Below, piece after piece: positions 12,230 to 24,700 of a stretch of DNA of 64,000 bases (positions are counted from its first letter, which is position 1; every line of letters starts with the position of its first letter). A program made the position numbers and the translations under genes. Source of the DNA: Labyrinthula sp. Ha (Eukaryota > Sar > Bigyra > Labyrinthulida > Labyrinthulaceae); the NCBI GenBank assembly GCA_015227615.1, contig JAALGZ010000029.1, positions 434,001 through 498,000 on the forward strand. Reading direction: 5' to 3'. The notes under the pieces were generated by a model. It was not told where the DNA came from. It saw nothing but the letters and a program-made list of their open reading frames with translations, and made no database searches.

Positions 12230-13507
12230 CTACATGTGTTCAAAATAGGTTCCACATGGTCTAAAGAACAGCGTGGCAGCTTGTACTAACCTCAAACAAT
12301 TTTCTACATCAGTCTCCTTCTTGGTCCCTACATCTAGCTCACAAAAAAACAAACTCCTTGTTTTGTCATCAGAAGATAGAGTCTCTAGTGACTTCAAGTT
12401 AAAGTGTTCCATAGCTTTTAGAACCTTCATTAAACCCCCAGGCCCATCAACAGTTGAGAAGAAAAATGCAGCGCGATTCAAACCCTCTCTAAACTTCTCC
12501 AAAGAACAACTCCTCTTGCCAACAGTTATTTTTCGGACTAAAAATTATTTATGTTACTAAAAATACCCTCACCATTCCAGGATGCAGAATGTATCACTAA
12601 ATCGTACTTGAACATCAGTTCTTGTGCGTCCTTATCAAATTTCAATACTGCAAAGCTCGACTCATTACGAAGAACAGAATTAACTAAATCGAGACTAGAC
12701 AAGTCCTGTTGATTAACTAAATCCTTTTCATTCAATCGGTTAAGCAAATATTTCACCTGCACCTCTTTCGTTAAAGGAATCAAGTATTTCTCGTATAACA
12801 TGGCAATTAGATTAGGATCTACCTGATAGGCCTGAAAATCACTTAACAAAATAAAATACAACAGAGTCTCCTGCTTCCGTTGGATCACGTCCATAATATG
12901 AAGCTTTCATCCGCACTCGCTCAATTACCTTTTTCTCAACCTCCACATGAGTCAACAAATCCATTAAACCCTTTGCATCTTGAGATTTGATTAACTTACT
13001 AAACGATTCAATGTTTGCTGAAAACTTCGCTTCTGCCACAAATTTACCGTAATGTATCCGTTTACTTATTGCTTGAAGAACGGATATATCACAAAGACAC
13101 GCAGATCCATAATTCTCTTCATCGTCATCAAGTTGTTTAGAAGCACAAAGCTGGGGGAGCAGAAGGTTTAGATACATATCTTTTATTTCACTGTTTATGT
13201 TAATAAGGTTCGCTTTTAGCTTATTCGAAAAACTCCTTGGTAATACATTATGTTCATCTCTTGCTTCGCTAAAATAAGGAAGTTCTTCTTCGCATGTGTA
13301 TCTTCCTAGTTTGGCTTGAAGTTTTTCTGTTTCACTAAAAAAGTAGTTAAGCAATGTTTTTCCTTCAACGTCTTCATTTTCGTAGCATTTTTTATTGAGA
13401 GGAAATGATGAGCGTTCAATGAGTGCAAATATAATGGATTCTTCTTGTCGTATCAGTGCAGGTCGAATATCTTGTTGGAGCGATAGCTGCTGGAGGTTTA
13501 TGTTCAT
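12230..13507 (-). CDS. Chorismate mutase (ARO7/AroQ type) with C-terminal ACT domain
   Basis: Three exons (13507-12863, 12831-12567, 12537-12230) give 405 residues. Chorismate mutase converts chorismate to prephenate, the branch step to phenylalanine and tyrosine. Residues 1-251 match the all-helical eukaryotic enzyme throughout: DIRPALIRQEESIIF at 13-27, KLGRY at 66-70, ININSEI at 102-108, YGSACLCD at 133-140, SKRIHYGKFVAEAKF at 148-162 and IPLTKEVQVKYLLNRL at 233-248. R14, R150 and K161 correspond to yeast R16, R157 and K168. Gln240 sits where yeast has Glu246, as in plant enzymes. After a linker (252-322), residues 324-400 form an ACT-like regulatory fold with GPGGLMKVLKAM followed by SLETL. 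ARO7 proteins normally end near residue 250-270, so the ACT domain is an addition, probably for amino acid feedback. No transit peptide is obvious. Confidence 0.9.
12538..12566 (-). other. 29-nt intron, chorismate mutase-ACT gene
   Basis: This is a GT...TAG intron in phase 1. Its removal joins ...WNGE to RKITVGKR and connects the linker to the ACT exon in frame. Retained, it introduces a stop. Confidence 0.85.
12832..12862 (-). other. 31-nt intron, chorismate mutase-ACT gene
   Basis: This is a GTTG...TTTCAG intron in phase 0. Removal joins ...PTEAGDS to AYQVDPNLIAMLYEK, exactly as the conserved chorismate mutase fold requires. Retained, it introduces a stop. Confidence 0.9.
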
Positions 13508-16488
13508 TTTCTTTACTAAGGTTTGGTTTTCAACGTTTATCCGGTTATTGGAATCGGTTATCGTTAATTTCCGATAATCCGATTATGAAACAAGTGATAA
13601 AATCCTGCTTAATTAGCGTCTACTTGTTTAGGAATACCGGAAATACGAAAGTGTCCAAAGTAAAGCTATAAAGATAGAATATGGTTGGATTACTAGAACT
13701 CATATTGAAAAAGGAAGAAGAGATAGTTTAATACTATCACTTAAACCAATACTCAGAAATTTTGTAGTCTTAGTATTTTCCGTCTAACAAGCTTCTTCTT
13801 CGTTAAAGTTTAAAGGGGGAAGAATGGTAAGAAGGAATTGCTCCATCCAAGCAGTCGAAGTTGGTTATTTTGTCATTGGGATTTGGCTAGGTCAATAAGT
13901 TAAATTTTAGATCAGCTAAACCTTAATATATATTTCTAATCTAAAGAGTACCTGCAACTTTATATTACACTACAACGAGTGATAATTACTGTATCCTGCA
14001 GAGATTTAGTTTTCTATTCTTCTTTCGAAAAACTTAGGAACATTACCAAATCTTTTTGATTTCAAGTTCAGCGCAAAGTTATAAGGTTGAGATTTGGTAA
14101 CAATTTAAATTAACGCAAATTTGATTGACTTGCCCAGCTAAAGCACAGTAAGCAGCGATCTCGTCCAGATGGGTATTCCACGTTTTATGACAAAGTAACA
14201 ACAATACCTTGCTTTCGATGTTCCCAATACTGTGAGATGAAAACAATACTCAAATAAGAATAGGAAGAGTAATGTTGCAAATTCTATGCAGTATTTTCAC
14301 CTCTTCTTACTCATTACAAATGATAAGATGAACGACGAATCAATGTCAAAGAAATATAGAAGATAAAGCATAGTTCTAATTGCAGCTGTATAATGAATCT
14401 AGGCGTGCAGAGTTAGCACTCGTTGAGGACTCAATCTAAATTATGAAGAATTTCAAAAGTACCTCAGTGAGGGTTGGGAGCAGATTTGGCTAGGAAGGAG
14501 AAAATGTTTGAGAACTTGGGGTTTCATAGCATTAATTTAGGATCCTCAAAATACAAAAGATTTGCTTTGAGTGAGTTTGATTTAGAATTTTGACATCAAT
14601 GTGAGGAGTCTTAATTCGTTAACAAAGATTTTTCTCCACTCTCTCCCCTCTATTCACAACATATGGGAAAATGAAAATCAAGGAACCATGGTCATATTAA
14701 AGATGTCACTCGGTACAAATTCTTTTAGGTATTAATATGGGGAGAACATGTAAAGCAGGAGCTACACAAGAATTCCCTTGGAGTTTCATTGTTAGTTTTA
14801 TGAACTCTAGTTTGACCGATGAAGTCAAACAAATATTTAAGGTGTTTTGTTCCTTCTGAACAATATGTATACCAAGAACGTCGCTTTTTCTAGCTTGGGC
14901 ACGTTTCGCTCAATAAACGCCAACTAGATCTTTAGGTAATGCCTCGAACTAGTTAATTACATGTACTGGACTACTTTCAATTGAATATATTGTCATCTGG
15001 GGCTGCTTTTAAGTTATTAATTCTGTCATGGGTGGTTTTTCTCTATATAATACTTTCTGCCCCTACCCCGGAGGTGAGCACTATTAGTTTCCTACTCTTA
15101 ATGAACTATAGACTTCTATCTGATTAAATTTGGTACTGTTGGGCCTCTAATGAAGTTATTAAGCCTTGACTTAGTATTCCAGAGAAATATGGAGCGACTT
15201 AATGATCTATGCGCTGTGTACTCTCACTTATATATACATGCACAAAGCTACTAAGGCCTATGGATGGGATTTGATTTCTTGATAATTTATTAATAAGAAG
15301 TTTCCTTATATTTTTCTTATTGATTAATTCTGATAAATCCCGCCATCTATTTTCATTATTGGCAATCAATTCATTATTAATGCAAGGCTACGTCACATGG
15401 CTCAGGGCCAAATTGACAATAAAGATTTTTTTCTATTTCGCACCGTACACAAAGCTTCAAAGAATTAGACATATGGCCCAACCACATCCTATTACCGAAT
15501 TATTTTTTTTCATGTGACCAGTTTTATAAGGTTTTCATACTGTGCTAAAAATATGTAAGAAGTCTTCGGCAAGATAATATAGGATTGCATTGTCCATCTT
15601 TCTTCTGATAATCAATTGACAAGCGGTATGAAATCCGAATTATTTGTTAAAAAACAAAATTCCAATCCTGTTGTTGATAGTCAGAATGAAAATGATTATC
15701 AACAAAGTATCGATAATTTTCTTCAAATCCCACACCTACTAAGAACGCATACAACCTAACGTACGTAGCTTACCTGGGCTTTGAGATGTTAACAGTACTT
15801 CAGAGAAAGATAATGAGTTTTCCATAGAACTTTGGAATAAGTCTTGTTATGATCAAGGAGTTGAAAATCATCTCGCCTATTTTCATTGAGGTTTAGATGG
15901 ATTTAGCTTTATAGTAATTTTAAAATTTTTAATATTTTGACTCCCTGTGATATCCCACTTCAATTACAAAGCTAAATATTCTTCCATGAACTTTTTATCA
16001 AGCTTCAGTTAACCAGTGTTATTCTGTTTTCCGCTTGAACATGCAAATACGGCTTTTCTACCTTGTGCTTAAGAAAGTTAAAAGTTGAGGACAAGTGATG
16101 ATCCTGAACGTAGGTACATAAAGTCATTGCTATTAGAGTTAAAGTAGGTGCTCATATGTCGAAGTTTTGTGAAATAGCTTGAGGATTCCCGAGGAATTAA
16201 ACAATCCTCAAATCTATCAAAAAAATCCTCGGTGGTATTGGGGTTGAGAATCCTTGGTGAAGGTTTTCAAAATATATCTCTAAGTCTAGTACACCGAACA
16301 TATTCATTACTTGTATCTTACAGCCATTGGTCTAAGACTATATGAAATGGGTATCAACTTGTGACCTTGGACAATACTAACGTACACGTGTGTCGATCAA
16401 TGTGATAAACCATGTGATGGTTACTTGACTAGAAACAATATAACAAACGTTCTAACTTAGTTATCGACCTAACAAAATAAGAAGAGAT
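13508..16488. other. Gene-poor intergenic stretch
   Basis: I recognise no gene or RNA here. Open frames at 13395-13671 (+) overlap the 5' end of the chorismate mutase gene and are shadows or chance. The 65-codon frame at 15320 falls in a diverged dispersed repeat. The interval should contain the upstream region of the chorismate mutase gene and the 3' region of the transporter gene. Confidence 0.55.
15385..15620 (+). repeat. Diverged dispersed repeat, copy B
   Basis: This is the partner of the segment at 880-1060, with the same ordered blocks (TCACATGGCT, CCCAAC...CCTATT...TTATT, AAGGTTTTCATACTGTG then A-rich). A CTGATAATCAATTG block at its right end also occurs near 10,150, so the family may have further fragments. 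Confidence 0.4.
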
Positions 16489-18164
16489 CTAGTTACCATC
16501 CTCATGTAATATTCGTCTATACTTTCGTTTATCAGGTAAAGCAAAGACAAAAAATAAACCTACCAGCATTGCTCCAGATCCCGCTAAGAAAGTAAATAAC
16601 CTCCCACTAATTGCTTTTTCATCAGGGAGTCTTTCTGGTGGAATAGATGCTAAGAAGATAAGCCCTGACAAATTAATAATCATTCTGTCAATCCCTACTA
16701 TCAAGCCTTCTAAGCTGAACTCAGATGAGTAGACGTATTCAATCTTCAATTCATACACAGTTACAGTCCATACAACAAGGGCTACTAGGGCGAACACAAT
16801 AACCAGTAAAAAAAGATAATCAGCAAGTGGTCCACCTAACGCCGTAAACAATGTCGCCAAGAACCAAGACACACTTCCATAACTAGGAATAAAGCAGAAG
16901 AAATACTTACGTATAGAAAAAAGATGTGTATTCATAGTATCTCTGGGTCTTGGTGAGCTTCTTTGCAAAAAAACCAGCACCAATGATTGCAAGCGATAGA
17001 CCAATTGCAGATGCAATAAATACCTCATCCTCCACAGAAATTGGGACAAGTCGAGAGAGCGCTGCAAACAGAGTCTGTGGCGGCCCAGATAGAATAAAGT
17101 CAGCTATGCATATATACAAATAGTTCTTATGCTGAAACATCATAGCTAATCCTCGTTTTAATCCAGGAGAGGGCTTCACATGTCCACTCTTACTTGGCGG
17201 CGTTAGAGGAGAGTCATCGACGGAAAGTAGAGTATAAATGCACACCACACTAGCCATGATTGCTAAGGTAAAATTTAGCCTAAAAATAAAGAAATAGAGC
17301 GAAAAAACCCGTCGATATCTGTCGGTGCAATACAACAAAACTTGTCCAAAGCTTCTTCACTGCATTCTTGAAAATCACCCAATGACGCATTATAGCTTTC
17401 TATAAACGACTTTTTACAGCTTTTCAACTCTATATCAATAAACGGCTCGCCTAAATGTTTTTGGAAAAAACAAAATATACCTGTTGCAAATAAGGGGCCA
17501 AAAATTAAAGAAGCCCCAGCCCCAAGTTCACTGAAGATAACACCGAGTGCTACGGCAATCGTTCTCTCCGACTTTGGAAACCAATGCGATGATAATCGAA
17601 GAAATCCTGTTGCATTGAGCACGCCTGCGAAACTCGCAAGGATCTTGAAAAGAATCACCAGGAAGAAGTTATCGAAAGAGAGGTACCATCCCCATGTAGC
17701 CCCTGTTTGAAGGACAGCTGATAGTTTCATAAGTTGCAGTCCAAATTTGTCAGAAAGATGCCCTGCAAGAGGGTACAAAAGAACTAGACTTGCAGATTCG
17801 AGAATCGTAAGGAAATCTATACCAAGTTCGTCTGGTGGGTTAAACTCGTTTGTCGTGTCAAAATATTTGGCAAACTCAGGAACGAGGGGAACAATACGAA
17901 GTGTGTGCAAATTCCATATAAAATAGTTCAAGCAAAAAGCGGCGAGAACAAACCAACGTTGTGTGTAGACCTAAAATAAACATTCACAGAAAACGTTACC
18001 CTTAGCGGCGCTGTACTTGGGGTAGTAGGATTTGACACCTTATGAACATAAGACTCACCTGAACCACTGTCTACAACATCATATTTGTTTTCTTCCTCTT
18101 GAGGTTCCTCTCTCTCCGGTATCATAATGATTTCCTTGTTTTTGTCTATTTGATGCTGCATCAT
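16489..18164 (-). CDS. Major-facilitator transporter, FLVCR/SLC49-like
   Basis: Four exons (18164-18000, 17970-17309, 17279-16911, 16882-16489) give about 529 residues. The start is the first ATG of a Met-Met pair; the frame stays open upstream to 18254 without an ATG, so a further 5' exon is possible. A hydrophilic N-terminus of about 55 residues precedes the first helix (RWFVLAAFCLNYFIW). Helix 2 is followed by GHLSDKFGL, matching the MFS loop-2 signature G-x3-D-x2-G. The WFPKSERTIAVALG segment and a central PLTPPS loop resemble the FLVCR haem/choline transporter family, as does a late ELKIEYVYSSEFSLEG. A Cys-containing outer loop (C-K-K...ECSEEALDKFCC) precedes the second half. Substrate cannot be read from sequence. 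Generic MFS identity is strong; the FLVCR-like label is an inference from layout. Confidence 0.8.
16883..16910 (-). other. 28-nt intron, transporter gene
   Basis: This intron runs from a consensus GTAAGT donor to a TTCCTAG acceptor in phase 2. Removal joins ...YEYTSFFYT to YGSVSWFLATLF. Retained, it gives an immediate stop. Confidence 0.9.
17280..17308 (-). other. 29-nt intron, transporter gene
   Basis: This is a GTTTTTTC...TTTTTAG intron in phase 2. It joins ...CCIAPTDIDG to LNFTLAIMASVV at the start of a helix. Confidence 0.85.
17451..17480 (-). other. Candidate in-frame 30-nt intron, transporter gene
   Basis: The interval begins GTATATTTTG, ends AAACATTTAG, and is 30 nt long. It contains no stop, so it is invisible to ORF calling. 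Removing it joins LFATG directly to EPFIDIELK and deletes an inserted IFCFFQKHLG. Its T-rich composition and length match the proven introns of the window. It may be constitutively spliced or be retained as coding sequence. Confidence 0.6.
17971..17999 (-). other. 29-nt intron, transporter gene
   Basis: This is a GTAACG...TTTTAG intron in phase 0. It joins ...TAPLR to VYTQRWFVLAAF, linking the soluble N-terminus to the first helix. Confidence 0.85.
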
Positions 18165-18284
18165 AGACAAATTATGCAACCGTTGGAACTTTAACTGTGA
18201 ACAATCGATGTCTTTATTGCAGATTTTATATGCTGGAACAATCTGCTGAAACAAGTAAATACTGCATTAATGCCTTTAGCTTCT

Positions 18285-18370
18285 TAACGTTATAAACGTT
18301 AACTAACGGTAAAACATGTCAAAATTTTGCTTAGCGTTAATAACGTTATGGATTCAGTTAATTAACGTTA
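18285..18370. promoter_or_regulatory. Cluster of TAACGTTA palindromes upstream of the transporter
   Basis: Perfect TAACGTTA palindromes occur at 18285-18292, 18341-18348 and 18363-18370. A related AACGTTAAC occurs at 18295-18303, and partial GTTAA/TAACGG copies lie between. They lie 120-210 bp upstream of the chosen transporter ATG. Such spaced identical palindromes suggest binding sites for a dimeric or Myb-like regulator, but no factor can be named. Confidence 0.35.
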
Positions 18371-21300
18371 ATTAGCATAAAATCAATGATAAAAAGAAAT
18401 TAACGATAACTTTTTAGGTTTCCTAAATCATTTAACTATATAATATTTTTTCCCAAATCATATCTTTTTAATTTTTTCTACTTTTACTTTTACTCTAGGG
18501 GAATAAAGTTAAAACGAAAACTGACTCATAACTAAATGAAGCTAGGATCAACATCATGTGCAAGCTATTTGATATGAAAATCTTCCTATAACTACTAACC
18601 TTACCCTTGAAGATATCTCAATCTCAGCTCAACATAGACTCGTATATACTATGTAATACTCAGCATTTCTTTTCTAAATAAGTTTAAAGAACTAATTCTA
18701 GGTTTTGTTAGAGAATGCAACTGCTAAGATTGGGGTAATACCATAGCGATAGCAACAATTTTGCATACTCTTCCCATAGAAATGCTGCTATCTTCGCTCA
18801 AACCTCACTTCAGAAAAACCAGAGCATGCCTTTGAAAATATACCTTAATTTCCTAGCCGCCCCTAAAAGAGAGTTTAGTTTTTTATGAAGTTAATCACGA
18901 GTTTTGTGCATTCTAATATCCAAAATTCAAAACAAAATTTTTCATTTCAATATTTCCCACACAATAAGCTAACTTTCTTAGCCTACACTTAGAATTTTTA
19001 AACCAAATGAAATGCTAAGTGACTTTGAGGTGTAATTCACAAGATGTTGTAGCTTCTTTCTTTTCTTTTAGCGCGATATACTATGGTAAAACTACTTATT
19101 TCTGGATTTCCCAAATATATGCTATTTTCAAGTAATATTTTTATTACTTTTATATCTCACTCAATTTTTACGCAACCCACTATTGTAGCTTATTTAACCA
19201 ATATTGAAATTATTTCTAACCATTAGTCTTTAACCTTTTTATATTTGAGCACTGGAAGATACATTTTTATTGTGCTCTCTTCACGCCATCCTGTATTTTG
19301 AGTGAACTATTCAATAATTGTAGAGTTTATTTCTCAGCGAATTTTTCGAGTTATGATAAATAAAACACAGTTCCGGAAAGCTTGTTTAAACATCTTTTTA
19401 GCTATGTTAGATAATATAGGATATAAGTAGAATAAATCCATGCACGACACGGAATACCACCAAGAATATAGCTCATTCATTTCATATCGATCAGAAAACA
19501 ATGAAGAAAAAGGTTACATCGCCTGTGTAAACTCTCAAAGTTAGCTCTTATATTCAAGTTATTCATAGTATTTAACAATATTGTTTTATTCTTTTTGTTA
19601 TTACGGGGCGTCGAAAACTTTGTCAACCATTTTTTCAAAAGTGCAGTATAATGGCCATATAATCAACAATACCCTTTCAACTCTTCTACAAAGCTCAAAA
19701 CATATTGAAAACTAAACGTAAAACGTATTCACATAAAAATTTAGAAGATTAAAACAATATAAAGTATAAAAAAACACGATTCCTGAAAACAATGCATATA
19801 GTGTTTCTTAGTTTTTTACACGAAATCTTTCTCAAATACAATATTATCACCCGCAATGTGTTTCACATTAGAAAAACCTTTCCAACATTGTGATTTGTCA
19901 AGATAATTGATAAGTATGAGTACTTTAAATCCTAAGAAGAGCTAATTTTGAGGGTACTTTTCACTAAGTTTACATATCTCTAAAAAAAACATACATTCAA
20001 ACGCAGAATCACGAAGAACATCTTTATAGATGATCTGATTCTTCTCAGACCCTAAAAACTTATCATACCTGACTTCTCAAACTATTTCTCAAGCCTTTCT
20101 TCTGTACTTAATTGTAGCTGAGCTATACTTCACTCAGAAAAGTCTAATGTTGAAAATCTGCACATCTGAAAATACGAAATCACACAGTCTTGCTATAATC
20201 CCCTAAATTTTTGTACCAGGGAGCCCCAAGCAACTAAAAAACACTACCTGTAACCTTTAATTCTGTATTTTAGGATATTTTCTTAAAGAAAATTCGGTAT
20301 TGGGGTAAAATGCTGTTATTATAAACTTCAGTCCGTGTAATACCTCAAGAAATACTTCTCTAAAGTCCAAACAAACCTCACCAATTGAAAAAATGGTTGA
20401 ATTTAGGTCTCTAAACAAGTTTTTCGAGAATTGAAGTATTCTGCATAGATTTCCTAACAATGTATCCTATTTTCTAGGTCTCATCAACTCTGAAAGGGAT
20501 ATTCCTAAGTGTCAAATGTCCCTGAATGTGTGATAACAAGTAACGAAAACTTAATAACGATGGTGGTCACTTCTGAAACATTAGTAATTTAAGGTCTCCC
20601 TGAGTATTATTCGAAGAAACTGTAAGAATTTCCCTATTAACCAAAGCAATAGTTATTTAACTTAGTTAAAGCTGGTTTTCAACTCAATGCTAAATTAGAG
20701 AAACTGAACTTCCAATTCGTTTTTTATGGTGAAATTAGATCATAACCTTATCTAATATTAGTTCCATTAACTTAAAATTTTTTAGCCAAAATATTATTCT
20801 AAATATTTGAAGAGTGTTTGGGTTCCTGCTTCAAGCTAAGTATGTGTGTTTAAAATGGTTTCTGAAGTATTTGAAACATGAAATTGATATTCTTATTTGT
20901 AAAAATTGAATAGGTTAAACTCTGGTTAATTGGAGTTAAATATTTTTATTTTAAAGCAGATGGGATTTCTCTTTAAACAAAGTTACCCATGTTTCTAACC
21001 TAAATTAAAGCTATCTAAGTACTCACCTACCTTTTGTACCAGGATATTTGTACTTATTCTTGTCATTGAAAAACAAATCTACAGGTAAAGAACCTATAAA
21101 TAGCTTTGACGTTGACGTCGTTTATCTATAGAGACACTCCCCGAAGGATTCTTCTTCCAATTAAGATTTTATCGGCATCTTTTAAACTCTAACTTTCCTC
21201 TTAGTAATGTCTTAGCCATAAATGAATAATAATTATAGAAGAATATAGTTTCTACTGAGGTAATGAATCAAGCATTTTAAGGCCCTCCTTATCTTAAATG

Positions 21301-21710
21301 GTCTCTATGTGGGTTATTTAATATATGGAGTTATCACATTGCTGCTCAATTTAAGCTCAAAGCATATGTATGTACATCAATTCATACTCTTTTATACATA
21401 CGAGGCCTTCACTTACTAAAAATCAAAAAAAAATGGGAAACAAGTTCGTAGTTTTCTATCTCAGAATGTTTCCCGTGGTTTTTGGTGTTTATAGACATGT
21501 TTTTTTTACATGGGTTTGGTTATTGACATTACATTTTCTTAGAAAATTTCAATTCGGAAAATTTAAGAAGTTTGAAAAATTGTATTATTTCTTCAATCTC
21601 TTTTTAATTCTTTCCAGAGGCTCAACAGTTCTTCTTGACTCTTTTCTCTTTCCCGCGACTTCTTGACAAAGCCAATTTCTCAACTCTTGAATACTAACCC
21701 TGCTCGCAGA
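18371..21710. other. Gene-poor AT-rich stretch before the satellite
   Basis: I see no gene, RNA or clear repeat. The longest frame, 21370-21666 (+), begins with ATG and encodes 98 mostly hydrophobic and aromatic residues. Its low complexity and lack of any family signature make it most likely chance. Confidence 0.55.
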
Positions 21711-24700
21711 GCTGCAGCAGGTAACAAATACCTCCATAAGAGCTTATAATAATGTATTAGACCTCTCAAACTATTTAAATTTAGTAAAATAATAGGTATT
21801 AAACTATTCATTAATATCATTTCGTTGTTCCTGATGCATCTTGGGTGGATACACCTCTATTTCATGTAGGTGTTGTCCCTGTGGGGCTACATCTGGTAAA
21901 GTATACCTCCATCAGAGCTTAGAATAATATATTAGACTACTCAAGTTATTGAACTCTGGTTGGATAACAGTTTTTAAGGTACTTAGTATCATGATTTCGT
22001 TGTTCATGATGCATCTTGGGTGGATACACCTCTATTTCATGTAGGTGTTGTCCCTGTTGGGCTGCATCTGGTAAGGTATACCTCCATCAGAGCTTAGAAT
22101 AATATAATAGACTACTCAAGTTATTGACATTTGGTCAGATAACAGCCTTTAAGCTACTTAGTATCATGATTTCGTTGTTCATGATGCATCTTGGGTGGAT
22201 ACACCTCTATTTCATGTAGGGGTTGTCCCTGTTGGGCTGCATCTGGTAAAGTATACCTCCATCAGAGCTTAGAATAATATTTCAGACTACTCAAGTTATT
22301 GACATTTGGTCAGATAACAGTTTTTAAGCTACTTAGTATCATGATTTCGTTGTTCATGATGCATCTTGGGTGGATACACTTCTATTTCATGTAGGGGTTG
22401 TCCCTGTGGGGCTATATCTGGTAAAGTATACCTCCATCAGAGCTTAGAATAATGTATTAGACCTCTCAAACTATTTAAATTTAGTAAAATAATAGGTATT
22501 AAACTATTCATTAATATCATTTCGTTGTTCCTGATGCATCTTGGGTGGATACACCTCTATTTCATGTAGGTGTTGTCCCTGTAGGGCTACATCTGGTAAA
22601 GTATACCTCCATCAGAGCTTAGAATAATATATTAGACTACTCAAGTTATTGAACTCTAGTTGGATAACAGTTTTTAAGGTACTTAGTATCATGATTTCAT
22701 TGTTCATGATGCATCTTGGGTGGATACACCTCTATTTCATGTAGGGGTTGTCCCTGTTGGGCTGCATCTGGTAAGGTATACCTCCATCAGAGCTTAGAAT
22801 AATATTTCAGACTACTCAAGTTATTGACATTTGGTCAGATAACAGTTTTTAAGCTACTTAGTATCATGATTTCGTTGTTCATGATGCATCTTGGGTGGAT
22901 ACACTTCTATTTCATGTAGGGGTTGTCCCTGTGGGGCTGCATCTGGTAAGGTATACCTCCATCAGAGCTTAGAATAATATTTCAGACTACTCAAGTTATT
23001 GACATTTGGTCAGATAACAGTTTTTAAGCTACTTAGTATCATGATTTCGTTGTTCATGATGCATCTTGGGTGGATACACTTCTATTTCATGTAGGTGTTG
23101 TCCCTGTTGGGCTGCATCTGGTAAGGTATACCTCCATCAGAGCTTAGAACAATATATTAGACTACTCAAGTTATTGAACTCTGGTTGGATAACAGTTTTT
23201 AAGGTACTTAGTATCATGATTTCGTTGTTCATGATGCATCTTGGGTGGATACACCTCTATTTCATGTAGGGGTTGTCCCTGTTGGGCTGCATCTGGTAAG
23301 GTATACCTCCATCAGAGCTTGGAATAATATTTCAGACTACTCAAGTTATTGACATTTGGTCGGATAACAGTTTTTAAGCTACTTAGTATCATGATTTCGT
23401 TGTTCATGATGCATCTTGGGTGGATACACTTCTATTTCATGTAGGTGTTGTCCCTGTTGGGCTACATCTGGTAAGGTATACCTCCATCAGAGCTTAGAAT
23501 AATATTTCAGACTACTCAAGTTATTGACATTTGGTCAGATAACAGCCTTTAAGCTGCTTAGTTTCATGATTTCATTGTTCATGATGCATCTTGGGTGGAT
23601 ACACCTCTATTTCATGTAGGGGTTGTCCCTGTTGGGCTGCATCTGGTAAGGTATACTTCCATCAGAGCTTAGAATAATATTTCAGACTACTCAAGTTATT
23701 GACATTTGGTCAGATAACAGTTTTTAAGCTACTTAGTATCATGATTTCGTTGTTCATGATGCATCGTGGGTGGATACACTTCTATTTCATGTAGGGGTTG
23801 TCCCTGTGGGGCTATATCTGGTAAAGTATACCTCCATCAGAGCTTAGAATAATGTATTAGACCTCTCAAACTATTTAAATTTAGTAAAATAATAGGTATT
23901 AAACTATTCATTAATATCATTTCGTTGTTCCTGATGCATCTTGGGTGGATACACCTCTATTTCATGTAGGTGTTGTCCCTGTGGGGCTACATCTGGTAAA
24001 GTATACCTCCATCAGAGCTTAGAATAATATATTAGACTACTCAAGTTATTGAACTCTAGTTGGATAACAGTTTTTAAGGTACTTAGTATCATGATTTCAT
24101 TGTTCATGATGCATCTTGGGTGGATACACCTCTATTTCATGTAGGGGTTGTCCCTGTTGGGCTGCATCTGGTAAAGTATACCTCCATCAGAGCTTAGAAT
24201 AATATTTCAGACTACTCAAGTTATTGACATTTGGTCAGATAACAGTTTTTAAGCTACTTAGTATCATGATTTCGTTGTTCATGATGCATCTTGGGTGGAT
24301 ACACTTCTATTTCATGTAGGTGTTGTCCCTGTTGGGCTACATCTGGTAAGGTATACCTCCATCAGAGCTTAGAATAATATTTCAGACTACTCAAGTTATT
24401 GACATTTGGTCAGATAACAGTTTTTAAGCTACTTAGTATCATGATTTCGTTGTTCATGATGCATCTTGGGTGGATACACTTCTATTTCATGTAGGGGTTG
24501 TCCCTGTGGGGCTGCATCTGGTAAAGTATACCTCCATCAGAGCTTAGAATAATATTTCAGACTACTCAAGTTATTGACATTTGGTCAGATAACAGTTTTT
24601 AAGCTACTTAGTATCATGATTTCGTTGTTCATGATGCATCTTGGGTGGATACACTTCTATTTCATGTAGGGGTTGTCCCTGTTGGGCTGCATCTGGTAAG

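Noticed and set aside
21370-21666. 98-codon ATG frame rich in Phe, Leu and Val
   Set aside because: It has low complexity, no family features and no splice partners; probably chance in AT-rich DNA.
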